Origin: Strongylocentrotus purpuratus
Lineage: Eukaryota > Echinodermata > Echinoidea > Camarodonta > Strongylocentrotidae
Direction of reading: 5' to 3'
NCBI RefSeq assembly: GCF_000002235.5
Contig: NW_022145599.1
Location: 6,052,781-6,116,780 of the forward strand
DNA: 64,000 bases
Below are positions 25,701 through 34,199 of the stretch, piece after piece. Both the position numbers and the translations under genes were made by a program. Every line of letters starts with the position of its first letter. The stretch's first letter is position 1. The notes below the pieces were generated by a model. That model saw nothing but the letters and a program-made list of their open reading frames with translations. It did not search any database and was not told where the DNA came from.

Positions 25701-28549
25701 ATTGGTCTCTTGTTAAAGAGCAGAAGGACTGCATTTGAACCAACACAAGTTGAACCTCAATTCTAGACCAACGATACAATAATTTTTCTCTATTAAAGGG
25801 AGAGGGTCGTCAATTTCCAGCAGTTCATAATTCACTGACAGCAGACTTGGTTGGAAATAACATCAATGGGTGTGTAAGTCTTGCACACCCAACAAACCTG
25901 TAGTCCCATCAAGAAATACCCCCCCCCCCTTGTTGGTCATAAAACTAACCCCTGTGATTGAATACACCTGAATGGTGTTGAATTCCCCATGAGAACCCAC
26001 TACTATGCCTCTGTAACTTTACAAACTTAATAACATTTATTTACCTGATGACTTCTGGAGCACCGATTTCTGGTTACCCCTGGCACTGTTAGTCAGCTCC
26101 TCCGTCCTCTGCATCTGGTCTAGGATCTCGGTCATACAGTCCGTCAGGGCTAGGCACAGGTCCTCCTCCCACTTCTGTGCATCCAGAGTATGCATGAGCT
26201 CTTCAAGTTGAGGCTTGGTGGAGTAGTACCGTACTTCATCGTCACCCTCACTGCAAATATAGAGAAAAAAAGAACAACAACAAAATAAGTCTTCTATTAC
26301 TTTTTCTTTCATGATCACAACAAAAAACTTGACCTAAATTGTATAGCGAAAAATGCTACAATATGAAAAGCTGAAATTACTTCATTTAAAAACATGTTAA
26401 TCTCTATTTCAAATGCAGATTACAAATTGCAAATCAGTTGTATGGTAAATTAACAAAGTTTATTAGTACATTTCTTTCCTTATTAGCATATCAAAGGACT
26501 TCTGTGCTATGTCAAATATTTGTATGTGTATATGGGCAGTTTGAAAGGAATTACCTTCTTCCCTCTTAATGGCATCACAATCACAGCCAATTCATAATAA
26601 CAAAGGTTGGTTTACAAATATTTGTAAAAAACATTTTTTTTTCCTTATCCATTCACAAAATTCATGTAACACAATAATATTCACTGTTATTTACACTCTA
26701 AGTGTGGGAAAGGAAGAAGAGGAAAAGAGTCAGCTACTTGAAAAGAGAACAGTAATAACAACTTTGACAAAACTGCCTCTTTCAGCAAGGTCTATTTCTT
26801 CATCTCCCTCTAATCAAAGAAATACTCTGGGCTCTGGGTATCTATCAAATTCATAATACTTTTGTGCAAAGTAAGCTTTCAAGTTTCAATCATTAACATT
26901 GTTCTGAAAAATATTCTGCAAAGTGTTCCAGTCTTTCAGATGCAATATGTTTTTAAATTTCTTAGGAGTTTTACAAAATTCCATCCCCCGACTCTCAGCT
27001 TTCAAGAGCTGAATTTGTATATACATGTATGCTTGTTATTACGGTAGTCAAAGAAATAAATGAGGAGTTATGAGAAAGAGAAGAAATAAAGAGACAGTGG
27101 GAAGAAATATACTCACACAACAATCCTCCTAGCAAAGTGCCAGTATTTCCTGCCATGCCTGTCATAACCAATCGGTTCCTGTCGTATAAGCAGTCCACTT
27201 TTCTCCACCTCTGAGATGCAGTCATAGACCCCCAGAACACGATGCTGCCGGCACACTGAGCACATCCAGTCTTCTTCTGGTACTTCCACCAAATTCACAC
27301 ATTCCAAGTGATAGACAGCCGAACATGTCTCACAGCATATCAAATCCCCCAGTTTATGACATGACCTGCAATGGTCATCATAGGTTATTGCACCTTCGCT
27401 CAGAATCTCCTCACGCACTCGGTTGGATGCCAAGAATTGGTCACACAGGAGATGCAAAACTGTTAATTTGTCACTCACAGGGGCAAATGGGTAATTCTCT
27501 CCCTCTAGTGCATTCAGCGCGCTATGGTATTCTTTGTCGCTTTCAATATATCCTCTTGCAACCTCTGGCCATGTCATATTATCCAGAAACAAGAACTGAA
27601 CATTGATACTGTCTCTCTGGTCTTGAGGACCAAACGTTGTGCTGCTACTTTCGTCTTCCTTAACAAGATTGTAAAGAAGTGCAATGTGGGTCTCCGCAAG
27701 TAGCAAGCATTGCTCCTCGCTGCACAAAGCTGCACAAAAATCCTCAAACCGGAATGGTGAGAGTCTCAACTGCTGACTGAAATGCCTGAGAACTTCATAC
27801 ACAGATAATGCTTGCATCATATCCTGGTTGTCAAGTAGGAGATCTGAGCTAGTTTTGGGGAGTTCAAGAGGGGGAATTTCTTCCTCCTCCAGGAATGGCA
27901 ATGCTAATGATCGATTCGTCCGTGACAGTAATAACCTCTTCTTCGCAGCAGTGCTACTGCTGTCATCACTGTCACTGTCTTCTTCGAGTTCAAGATCATC
28001 TTCATCTGGTAAATCAGCGTGTGAGCTGTTTGAGCTAGATTCATCTTCTGATGAAGAAGATTGCAACAATTCCTCATTGAAATCCCCTCCCTCTTCATCT
28101 GAACTTTCATATTTCGGTCTCGCCTTTTTCCCCTTCCCTTTTCCTTTTGTAAGTTTGGGTTTTGCTTTGGACTTTGCACCTGGTTTATTTTGTGCTGAAG
28201 CAGTTTTACCTCTTCCCCTGCCTTTTCCTGGCCCTTTTCCAGAACTTGTTGTGCTGGATGGACTTGACTTGGGAGGATTTCGTTGGGCCTCTATGACCTC
28301 ATGGATTAGTCGCTTACTCCGCCTAGCAGCTTCACGTAATCCCGGGGATCTCCCTCGGCCAACAGCACCGGTACTGCTGGCTTGACTTACCGGTGTGCTG
28401 CAGCGAGAACTTGCAGGACTGGAGCCGTTACTCTGGCCTCCATTGCCCCGTCCAACTCCAGCTCCTCCACCAGATTTCTTTGAATTTACCGGCGTCTCGT
28501 CCAGTGAATCAACAAGCGTTTTCGGCGGACGTCCACGTCCCCTTCTCAT
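3998..28549 (-). CDS. BPTF: BPTF / NURF301, nucleosome-remodelling factor large subunit
   Basis: This is the scaffold and histone-reading subunit of the nuclear ISWI-containing NURF complex. Twenty coding exons can be joined with consistent GT-AG sites and phases (high to low): 28549-27117, 26250-26045, 24387-23222, 22525-22381, 21437-16902, 15865-15715, 15173-14930, 14525-14355, 13492-13174, 12676-12473, 12006-11831, 10925-10668, 10043-9924, 9129-9041, 8280-8067, 7562-7111, 6387-6214, 5593-5398, 4701-4617, 4179-3998. The sum is 10521 nt, or 3506 aa, against about 3046 in human. Domain order: [11 protein letters not shown]-hook-like start, acidic region, DDT (about 240-300), PHD1 (394-433), WHIM motifs, long low-complexity middle, Q-rich region, coiled coil, PHD2, PHD3, bromodomain at the C-terminus. 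The start codon is chosen because the RGRPPK start matches the family. The exon map is read by eye; no transcript was available. Confidence 0.95.
5115..5258. mobile_element. Inverted-repeat element in BPTF intron 18
   Basis: Left text TGGTCACAAAGGTTCGTACG and right text, in opposite orientation, GGTCACAAATGCC and ACGCCGTACGAACG form imperfect terminal arms around about 60 bp. No coding capacity. Probably a short MITE; no duplication of the target was identified. Confidence 0.5.
5398..5593 (-). CDS. BPTF: BPTF exon 18: second half of PHD3
   Basis: A 196-nt exon with acceptor TTTGTAG and donor CAG|GTGAGT. It reads [19 protein letters not shown] and YICPGC, completing PHD3, then the helical linker to the bromodomain ([17 protein letters not shown]). 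This half is closer to the single C-terminal PHD of human BPTF than the matching half in exon 17. In the family this finger binds H3K4me3; the aromatic residues Y and W are present. Confidence 0.93.
6214..6387 (-). CDS. BPTF: BPTF exon 17: second half of PHD2, first half of PHD3
   Basis: A 174-nt exon, phase 2 at both ends, so its length is divisible by three. It gives [16 protein letters not shown] and YVCDEC (rest of PHD2), then [12 protein letters not shown] (start of PHD3). Acceptor TTCATCAG, donor CA|GTAAGT. Skipping it would keep the frame and fuse the two finger halves into one finger. Confidence 0.93.
6503..6651. mobile_element. MITE with GGGGGCGTTTCA ends, in BPTF intron 17
   Basis: It begins GGGGGCGTTTCACAAAAC and ends TTTATGAAATGCCTCC, an inverted match. 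Inner arms carry CAGTGACAAATGAC and GTCATTTGTCATTG. A CAG on each side may be the target duplication. An element of similar terminal style is at 37040-37331. Confidence 0.65.
7111..7562 (-). CDS. BPTF: BPTF exon 16: basic Ala/Thr/Lys tract and first half of PHD2
   Basis: A 452-nt exon, acceptor TTCTTACAG and donor AAG|GTAGGT. It carries an Ala/Thr run (AATTATATATTT) from a GGTGGC-type hexanucleotide repeat, then a long Lys/Arg/Ala basic region, a short acidic part, and ends [12 protein letters not shown], the first two zinc ligands of PHD2. It ends in phase 2 inside the finger. The same intron position recurs in PHD3. Confidence 0.93.
7944..8000. repeat. Perfect-looking hairpin, 18-bp arms
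   Basis: TAGGCTTACGGTTGCACC at 7944-7961 pairs with GGTGCAACCGTAAACCTA at 7983-8000 with one mismatch, leaving a 21-nt pyrimidine-rich loop. It lies in BPTF intron 15. It could be a worn MITE end pair or a transcribed stem-loop. Confidence 0.6.
8067..10925 (-). CDS. BPTF: BPTF exons 12-15: Gln-rich and charged coiled coil
   Basis: Exon 12 is 10925-10668, exon 13 is 10043-9924, exon 14 is 9129-9041 and exon 15 is 8280-8067. Exon 12 is Gln/Ala/Gly-rich. Exon 13 has [18 protein letters not shown] and [16 protein letters not shown]. Exons 14-15 form a strongly charged coiled coil; [20 protein letters not shown] matches the human MKYILDKIDKEEKQAAKKRK block. Exon 15 ends MDVY at GTAAGG. The introns hold several foldback elements. 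Confidence 0.88.
8597..8893. mobile_element. Foldback element with about 100-bp arms, BPTF intron 14
   Basis: Left arm has AGTGACATTCGTT, CTCGCAATGTATGG, CAACAAGGGATCAAAAGATC and GCAACACTT; the right arm repeats all of these as the reverse complement, in mirror order. The centre is about 100 bp. No open frame. A typical MITE-like foldback. Confidence 0.75.
9279..9463. mobile_element. Element with TACAGTCAAACC ends (BPTF intron 13)
   Basis: It starts TACAGTCAAACCCATCTG and ends CAGGTTTGACTGTA in inverted orientation. Internal text repeats TAGACAGGTGGCCTTT. A second right end (GACATGTTTGACTGTAC) lies at 9740-9761 and another left end at 47624-47650, so this is a dispersed family. The centre has no protein sequence. 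Confidence 0.65.
10117..10428. mobile_element. Palindromic MITE with about 80-bp arms, BPTF intron 12
   Basis: The left arm (GTAATGTAATCAAATTTAAT, GCATAAATCTTTG, ATTTCATTCAC) returns in reverse complement as GTGAATGAAAT, CAAAGATTTATGC and TTTGATTACATTAC. About 150 bp of unique AT-rich sequence sits between the arms. No coding potential. Confidence 0.7.
11406..11814. mobile_element. MITE with CAGAGCTGCCAACC termini and CCATAG duplication
   Basis: CAGAGCTGCCAACC at 11406-11419 and its exact reverse complement at 11801-11814 bound 409 bp. CCATAG flanks both ends (11400-11405 and 11815-11820). The terminus is hAT-like in style, though that superfamily normally gives 8-bp duplications. The interior is AT-rich and noncoding. 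It lies in BPTF intron 11. Confidence 0.72.
11831..14525 (-). CDS. BPTF: BPTF exons 8-11: Ser/Thr/Gly/Gln-rich region
   Basis: Exon 8 is 14525-14355, exon 9 is 13492-13174, exon 10 is 12676-12473 and exon 11 is 12006-11831. They encode the Gln/Thr/Gly-rich activator-like region ([57 protein letters not shown] and an Ala run). Human BPTF has a similar region, including an RFLFTPLA motif that resembles LQRLVLTP here. All junction phases agree (0, 0, 1, 1, 0). The introns carry a SINE, a family-A MITE and homopolymer tracts. Confidence 0.85.
13635..13888 (-). mobile_element. tRNA-derived SINE copy in BPTF intron 8
   Basis: Read on the minus strand it begins with a tRNA-like head (GGTCATAGTCTAGTGGCTTA as box A region; GGTTTGATATAATCCC as box B region), then a core with AGACATTAATCTACATTTGC, and ends GCGCTATATTAATCC plus a short ATT-rich tail. 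The same core is in the better copy at 49540-49818. Confidence 0.7.
14170..14332. mobile_element. MITE, family A copy 2
   Basis: It begins AGACCCTGTTGCACAAAAC and ends GCAATGGGGGCCCT, with long inverted arms ACCATTGATGGTAACTTTGC / GCAAAGTTACCATCAATGGT. The middle (GGCTGTTGAGCCCTGTTACC) matches the copy at 650-783. It lies in BPTF intron 8. Confidence 0.75.
14930..15865 (-). CDS. BPTF: BPTF exons 6 and 7: WVPEE motif and coiled coil
   Basis: Exon 6 (15865-15715, 151 nt) reads [13 protein letters not shown] and [18 protein letters not shown], which matches the human block ending ETWVAEEELELWEI. Exon 7 (15173-14930, 244 nt) continues as a Lys/Glu/Gln-rich coiled coil ([18 protein letters not shown]) and ends [10 protein letters not shown] in phase 0. 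Splice sites are TTGACAG/GTAAGA and CCCGCAG/GTTAGA. The intron between them holds simple repeats. Confidence 0.9.
15893..16012 (-). repeat. SINE 3' half fragment
   Basis: On the minus strand the fragment ends GCGTTATACAAGAACCCACT then TATTATTTATTTATTT. This tail matches the LINE 3' end at 52604-52640 closely. The upstream core (GGCGCTCCCGATTATTACCC region on the plus strand) resembles the SINE at 49540-49818. The tRNA-like head is missing. Confidence 0.5.
16902..21437 (-). CDS. BPTF: BPTF exon 5: giant 4.5-kb exon, mostly disordered
   Basis: One uninterrupted 4536-nt exon (acceptor TTTTCAG, donor CCAG|GTAAAC) gives about 1512 residues. Most is low-complexity Ser/Thr/Glu/Gln sequence with many short acidic repeats, poorly conserved. 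Conserved islands are near its start ([17 protein letters not shown], similar to a LDGLLERR stretch in human BPTF), a Thr-rich run ([12 protein letters not shown]), and a strongly conserved end with [44 protein letters not shown] and [11 protein letters not shown]. The conserved end confirms the frame throughout. Confidence 0.93.
22185..22332. mobile_element. Foldback element, BPTF intron 4
   Basis: GGGCATTAGTAA and ATTACCCACACACGGTACCT in the left arm pair with AGATACCTTGTGTGGGTAAT and TTACTAATGCCC in the right arm. Outer parts ACAAATAATACAT / TGTATTATTTGTA also pair. The loop is only a few bases (around GTCCAAACAGAC). It is noncoding and may be a MITE or a relic of one. Confidence 0.65.
22381..22525 (-). 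CDS. BPTF: BPTF exon 4
   Basis: A 145-nt exon with acceptor GATTTTAG and donor GTGAGT. It reads [20 protein letters not shown], the conserved continuation of KHQ in exon 3 (human has VWKQKGEEYR at this place). It leaves in phase 1 and joins exon 5 to give [10 protein letters not shown]. Confidence 0.9.
23222..24387 (-). CDS. BPTF: BPTF exon 3: acidic linker and WHIM3-like region
   Basis: The acceptor is GCCCTTCAG and the donor CAG|GTGAGT. The first half is Glu-rich linker; the second half carries the most conserved BPTF stretch after PHD1: [37 protein letters not shown] and [16 protein letters not shown]. These are the helical WHIM-type segments that in this family pack against the ISWI partner and linker DNA (family knowledge). 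It ends [11 protein letters not shown] in phase 0. Confidence 0.92.
24649..24846. mobile_element. Short inverted-repeat element, BPTF intron 3-side
   Basis: Left end GTTTAAAGCCTGTCTGCACTA and right end, reverse complemented, TTTTAAAGCAGGACTGCACTA are about 85% alike over 20 bp. About 160 bp lies between. No coding sequence is seen. Confidence 0.45.
24912..25492. mobile_element. MITE-like element with AAGGCTG ends, BPTF intron 2
   Basis: The left end AATAAGGCTGTACACAAC and the right end, read in reverse, ATAAGGCTGCGACGTGTAG are related. Both subterminal parts contain GAGTACCCG / GGGTAC words. The interior includes poly-A and poly-T runs and one short TAATAAT repeat. It has no credible protein. 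Confidence 0.45.
26045..26250 (-). CDS. BPTF: BPTF exon 2
   Basis: The acceptor is TTTGCAG and the donor CAG|GTAAAT. The 206-nt exon completes the split Val codon and reads [19 protein letters not shown], matching the segment that follows the WHIM motif in BPTF homologues. It enters in phase 2 and leaves in phase 1. Confidence 0.9.
27117..28549 (-). CDS. BPTF: BPTF exon 1: AT-hook, acidic tract, DDT, PHD1
   Basis: This first coding exon gives residues 1-477 and part of 478. It starts RRGRGRPPK (AT-hook-like), then a Ser/Gly/Lys-rich part, an acidic Ser/Asp/Glu tract (about 148-200), the DDT domain (about 240-300, with YEVLRHF and [13 protein letters not shown]) and PHD1 with ligands C394, C397, C406, C409, H414, C417, C430 and C433. 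It ends in the WHIM-type motif [10 protein letters not shown]. The donor is GTGAGT at 27116-27111, phase 2. ISWI-partner binding through DDT is family knowledge. Confidence 0.93.
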
Positions 28550-30130
28550 CTTGAAAATACAAATTAGCGGCTGCTAGCGGGTGCCTGGTAACCTAACGCA
28601 CACCTAACTTAGGTTTGAGATCCACTAGCTTCGCGGTGAAACACGAATTCGGCATTATATTTACGAATCGCACGCAAGATCTGCGATGTCCGCCATTTTC
28701 TGATGTCGTTGACCACGTGACCAATTACGCATTCAATTATTGCACATGCGCGAGCCCCGGCTTTTCGATCTCATTCATACCCAAGTTTATTTCACTTGAG
28801 TGACATTCCGAATCATACTTATTTCATTTTTATTCAATGGACAAATTCCTACATATGTTTTATAATGTCCAAATTTAGACATTTACAACAAATAATTTAT
28901 TTTGTTAACGAATTTGCCTTTACGGGTTGAGGGTTTTTATTGGTTTTGTGTTCATTGTGTTTGGGGAATTCCAAGTACATCATCGTAGAGAACTTTGAGT
29001 TTTGTTCCATTTTATCTACAACTTCGCAAATTTTGACGAGATAGTACTAATAAACTATGTAATAGCTTTATAAGGTGAACTTTTTAGTTTTGGATTCGTG
29101 CCATTACTACGTGCTTTTGAGACCATAAAGATACAGGAACCAGCCGTAGCCTTCCCGCTAAATCAACCAATCAGCGGTCTTGTTTCACCAACATGTAGAG
29201 TTACGTTGTATCGCGTCGGTGAGTCTCAGCGCAGCTCGCATGGTTTCTCTCATGAATGACGGGTGAAGCTATTTTTCACTAAGTCACGGAGGTAAAGATA
29301 GCCCGTTTAAAGTGCAACAATGTATGAAATTGCCAATTTGATGAGTATAAAGAGCTAGGTCACCACTCACCGTCATGTATGATTGTTTGACAAGTCAATG
29401 CATCTTCTTCTTCTTCTTGACGAGATAGTACTGATAAACTATGCAATATGTAGGAAAAAGAAGAAGATAGAATGTGACATTATGCAATATGTATTACGGA
29501 TGCATTTTCTGCACTCTTCACCCGGGGCTTTTCACATGGTCACACTATGTACCTTTTCTGCGTAAATGCATGCAATAAATATAGTCTCCCACTCTCCCCT
29601 CAGTTGGGAAAGTATAATTTAAATTAATTCAACTCAATTTCGGTTGTATTGTTAAAAAAGGAAAAAATACCTAAACATGACAAAAATCCGAAGACTAACA
29701 TTAGGCCTATCTATAGTATACAACAAAAGTGTACAATACAAGAAAACATGAATCAAGATTATAAAAAAACATTGGCATTCATTGAATAACAACTGAAGAA
29801 AAAGAAGAAGGAAGAATGTGACATATGAAAGAATGCAATATGTATTACGGAAAAAAGATAATCTTGAATATATAGCGACATTTATATGTCATTGTTTAAT
29901 AAAATCTGCCATAGATTTTTACAAGAATATTAGTAATCCTATAGAACGTGGATGCCAGTTAAATTGTATTTCCACAAAGACATGTTGGTAAATGAAAGTT
30001 CGTTTGTAATTACAATTAAGGAGTGAGACCTTATTAATTGCACCCCTATTTTCTCCCCCCCCCCCCCCCCTGTCTTGTGTTGGTCACTGTGTACGTTTTA
30101 AATAGGTGATCATCGACGGGGACTCACGTG
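28550..30130. other. BPTF upstream region and noncoding DNA
   Basis: No gene is seen. The first few hundred bases hold the expected BPTF promoter and 5' UTR; no TATA box is obvious. Two imperfect direct repeats sharing AGAATGTGACAT and ATGCAATATGTATTACGG occur at about 29459-29500 and 29801-29849. A segment near 29036 (GAGATAGTACTAATAAACTA) recurs near 29421. Confidence 0.4.
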
Positions 30131-30135
30131 ACTTG

Positions 30136-33100
30136 ATGAAGAGTAACTATACAGGCGCAGATCCAGGATTTAGTAGGGGGAGGGCCAAATTTAAAATTAT
30201 GCGAGCCAAATATTGGTACGTAATGGTGACACCGGCAGTGGCAAAAAGGTTTGGGGGGGGGGAGGGGTAGACAAAAAAAAAATTCCCCATCACCCCACTC
30301 TAACATGCAGGCCCCGCTGAACGTTTCTCGGCGGGGGTCAAGGAGTGGAGCCCCCAGAAGTTCAGGGGGTATAGGCATTTAATTACTGTTAGATGAGCAT
30401 ATTTTGACTGGCAAGCCACAAATTGGTGTGGGGTCCAGGGGGCGGAGCCCCCAGAAGCTCAGGTGTTTTATACATTTAATTACCGTCCGATGAGCATATT
30501 TTGCTACCTTATTTAATACACTGGCAGGTCACGAATTGACGTGGGGTCCAAGGGGCGAAGCCCCCGGAAGCTCAGGGGTTTGGGGCAATAAATTACGGTC
30601 AGATGAGCATAGTTTGATACCTGTGACACTGGCAGGACTGTTGGGTTCAGGGTGCGGAGCCCCCAGGAGCTCAGGGGTAGGGGCAGCGATCCCGGGGGAC
30701 GGGGGGGGGGGGGGACACGTGAGAAAAAGTGAGAAAAAATAATTTTATAGCAAATACTGACTAAAAGACTGCAACAAACTTTTAGGCTCCGGAGGGCCCA
30801 AGAGTGCAGCGTTTAGACAAATCGAATGCAAAAATCTTCTCGCTATAGGGAGCTACGCTCGCTTGCATAATATTCTTCAACGTGTACAGTAAATATTCAA
30901 GAAAAGTGAAGTGTGAAAAAGGTATATTGCTCGTTTTTATACCATTGTTTTGCTAAGGAATGTAATTTGTCACTTTCGTCACCTTCACCCATCTCGTCAC
31001 TATGTTTCCTCGCCCAGACGTTATGATGGGGGGGGGGGGGGGTAGTTGCCCCCAAATAAAATTCAAACTTGGTTTATTTTTAACTCGATACCAGTGATTT
31101 ACAAATGTTGCTGAGATGGCATGGTTTTTCCCAGAGCTTACGGGGGCTCTGCCCCCTGGACCCCACCAGGGGCTTTAAGGAGGGCCCATGGATGCTGATC
31201 TGACCGTTATTAAATGCCTAAAACCCCTGAGCTTCATGGGGCTACGCCTCTCGACCCCCGCCAGGGCCTTGCCTTTGGACCCCACGCCAATTTACTCTCC
31301 ACTTGCTTCGCTCGCTTTGCTCTACCTGATCGAAAATACCCCCACCCCCAGTTTGAAAAACGTCCCGCGGGGCCTGCATGTACCATGTAAGAGTGGGGTG
31401 CGGATTTGTTCACCCCCCACTACGCCACTACGCCACTGCTCCTCCGTCCCTCTTAGTTTCGTCTCCCCCCCCCCCCCCCCCTCCCGGTCATGAAAAGAAT
31501 CGCAGCCCCTGCTCAGGGGTTTTATACATTAAATTATCGTCAGATGAGAATATTTTATACCTTATTTGTGACACTAGCAGGTCACGAATTGGCGTGGGGT
31601 CCAAGAGTTGGAGCCCTCAGAAGCTCAGGGGTTTTATACATTAAATAACCGTCAGATGAGCATATTTTGATACCTTATTTGTGACACTGGCAGGACATAA
31701 ATTGGTGTTGGGTCCAAGGGGCAGAGCGCCGAGAGCTCAGGGCTTTAGGCATTTAATTACGTCAGATGAGCATAATTATACCTTATTTGTGACACTGGCA
31801 GGTCACTAATTGGCGTGGGGACTAGGGGGCGGAGCCCCAGAAGATCAGGGGTTTAAGGCATTTTCTAACGGTCAGATAAGCATGCAGGGGCCCTCTTAGG
31901 GCCCCTGGTGGGGTCGAAGGGGTGGAGCCCCGGAAACTAGGGGTTTTAGGCATTTAATTACGGTCAGATGAGCATATTTGTGACACTGGCAGGACACTAA
32001 TTGGTTTGGGGTCCAGGGGGCGGAGTCCCCAAGAACCCAGTGGTTTTAGGCATTAAATTACGTCAGATGAGCATAATTATACCTTATTTGTGACACTGGC
32101 AGGTCACTAATTGGCGTGGGGACTAGGGGGCGGAGCCCCCAGAAGATCAGGGGTTTAAGGCATTTTCTAACGGTCAGATAAGCATGCAGGGGCCCTCTTA
32201 GGGCCCCTGGTGGGGTCGAAGGGGTGGAGCCCCGGAAACTAGGGGTTTTAGGCATTTAATTACGGTCAGATGAGCATATTTGTGACACTGGCAGGACACT
32301 AATTGGTTTGGGGTCCAGGGGGCGGAGTCCCCAAGAACCCAGTGGTTTTAGGCATTAAATTACCGTCAGATGAGCATCCAGGTGCCTGACTTAGTTGCCC
32401 CCAAATAAAATTCAAACTTGGTTTATTTTTAACTCGATACCAGTGATTTACAAATGTTGCTGAGATGGCATGGTTTTTCCCAGAGCTTACGGGGGCTCTG
32501 CCCCCTGGACCCCACCAGGGGCTTTAAGGAGGGCCCATGGATGCTGATCTGACCGTTATTAAATGCCTAAAACCCCTGAGCTTCATGGGGCTACGCCTCT
32601 CGACCCCCGCCAGGACCTTGCCTTTGGACCCCACGCCAATTTACTCTCCACTTGCTTCGCTCGCTTTGCTCTACCTGATCGAAAATACCCCCACCCCCAG
32701 TTTGAAAAACGTCCCGCGGGGCCTGCATGTACCATGTAAGAGTGGGGTGCGGATTTGTTCACCCCCCACTACGCCACTACGCCACTGCTCCTCCGTCCCT
32801 CTTAGTTTCGTCTCCCCCCCCCCCCCCCCCTCCCGGTCATGAAAAGAATCGCAGCCCCTGCTCAGGGGTTTTATACATTAAATTATCGTCAGATGAGAAT
32901 ATTTTATACCTTATTTGTGACACTAGCAGGTCACGAATTGGCGTGGGGTCCAAGAGTTGGAGCCCTCAGAAGCTCAGGGGTTTTATACATTAAATAACCG
33001 TCAGATGAGCATATTTTGATACCTTATTTGTGACACTGGCAGGACATAAATTGGTGTTGGGTCCAAGGGGCAGAGCGCCGAGAGCTCAGGGCTTTAGGCA

Positions 33101-33815
33101 TTTAATTACGTCAGATGAGCATAATTATACCTTATTTGTGACACTGGCAGGTCACTAATTGGCGTGGGGACTAGGGGGCGGAGCCCCAGAAGATCAGGGG
33201 TTTAAGGCATTTTCTAACGGTCAGATAAGCATGCAGGGGCCCTCTTAGGGCCCCTGGTGGGGTCGAAGGGGTGGAGCCCCGGAAACTAGGGGTTTTAGGC
33301 ATTTAATTACGGTCAGATGAGCATATTTGTGACACTGGCAGGACACTAATTGGTTTGGGGTCCAGGGGGCGGAGTCCCCAAGAAACCAGTGGTTTTAGGC
33401 ATTAAATTACGTCAGATGAGCATAATTATACCTTATTTGTGACACTGGCATGTCACTAATTGGCGTGGGGACTAGGGGGCGGAGCCCCCAGAAGATCAGG
33501 GGTTAAGGCATTTTCTAACGGTCAGATAAGCATGCAGGGGCCCTCTTAGGGCCCCTGGTGGGGTCGAAGGGGTGGAGCCCCGGAAACTAGGGGTTTTAGG
33601 CATTTAATTACGGTCAGATGAGCATATTTGTGACACTGGCAGGACACTAATTGGTTTGGGGTCCAGGGGGCGGAGTCCCCAAGAACCCAGTGGTTTTAGG
33701 CATTAAATTACCGTCAGATGAGCATCCAGGTGCCTGACTTTAGGCCCTAGGTGAAATCCAGGGGGCAGAGCCCCGGGAAGCTCAGGGGTTTTAAGGCATT
33801 TAATCACGGTCAGTT
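30136..33815. repeat. Hierarchical GC-rich tandem array (about 100-112-bp monomers)
   Basis: Monomers share the text GGCATTTAATTACCGTCAG, ATGAGCATATTTTGATACC, TTATTTGTGACACTGGCAGG and a GC part of the form GGGTCCAGGGGGCGGAGCCC. The GC part can form a stem with a 3-4 nt loop. Successive GC parts lie about 98-112 bp apart (for example near 30433, 30543, 30648, 31594, 31706, 31817). Near 31130-31290 and 32480-32640 monomers are inverted. Poly-C and poly-G tracts interrupt it. Short frames inside it are by-products of the repeat. Confidence 0.9.
31049..33746. repeat. Tandem duplication of a 1349-bp higher-order unit
   Basis: The block starting CCCAAATAAAATTCAAACT at 31050 recurs at 32399, offset 1349. 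The same offset holds for features at 31188/32537, 31378/32727 and 31771/33120. The copies are almost identical (one visible change: GCCAGGGCC near 31262 against GCCAGGACC near 32611). Each unit contains its own 301-bp direct repeat (31771/32072 and 33120/33421). Copy identity this high means recent duplication or an assembly effect. Confidence 0.85.
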
Positions 33816-33890
33816 TTTTTTTTTTTTTCATTTTTAGCCCCGGAAATCTAGAAAATTACGTCGTCAGATATTTCGTTCAGTGGCTCAGAA

Positions 33891-33893
<3 letters not shown>

Positions 33894-33926
<33 letters not shown>
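33894..33926. repeat. 33-base G run
   Basis: An uninterrupted run of 33 G lies at the edge of the tandem array and is followed by pyrimidine-rich, A-run and T-run low-complexity DNA to about 34040. Shorter G or C runs occur at many other places (for example 4365-4387, 25920-25929, 30055-30070, 34670-34684). Length of such runs is uncertain in sequencing. Confidence 0.85.
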
Positions 33927-33928
<2 letters not shown>

Positions 33929-34076
33929 GGAAGGAACATTTTTTTCTTTTTTTCTTTAGCACCAAAAAAAAAAAACCTTTTCCCTTTTTCTTCCTTCTTT
34001 TTTCCCCCTTCTTTTTTTTTTTTGCCAATTTTTTTTGTCAATTCTTACTTCTCATGCACTGAACAACAATTACTTA

Positions 34077-34187
34077 TATACCGGACCAAAATTATGGAAC
34101 AAATTGCCTCAACAACTTCAAATATGCCCAACAGTGTCAATTTTCAAAAGAAAGCTTAAGAAATATCTTGTAAATGAATATGTATAA
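34077..34187 (+). pseudogene. 3' end of a truncated LINE reverse-transcriptase ORF
   Basis: One frame reads YTGPKLWNKLPQQLQICPT, then FKRKLKKYLVNEYV and a stop at 34185-34187. The pattern G-P-x-LWN-x-LP then FK-x-x-LK is the usual C-terminal end of CR1/L2-type non-LTR ORF2 proteins, and it parallels the end of the LINE at 50903-52504 ([18 protein letters not shown]). The rest of the ORF is absent. The following AT-rich part to about 34500 is probably its 3' UTR. Confidence 0.65.
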
Positions 34188-34199
34188 CTAGGATTATTT

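Noticed and set aside
27828..28385. Plus-strand 185-codon Ser/Leu-rich frame
   Set aside because: Antisense of the acidic tract in BPTF exon 1.
31188..31644. Open frames inside the tandem array, repeated at 32537-32993
   Set aside because: They are identical because the 1349-bp unit is duplicated; the peptides are just translated repeat with Pro runs from C tracts.
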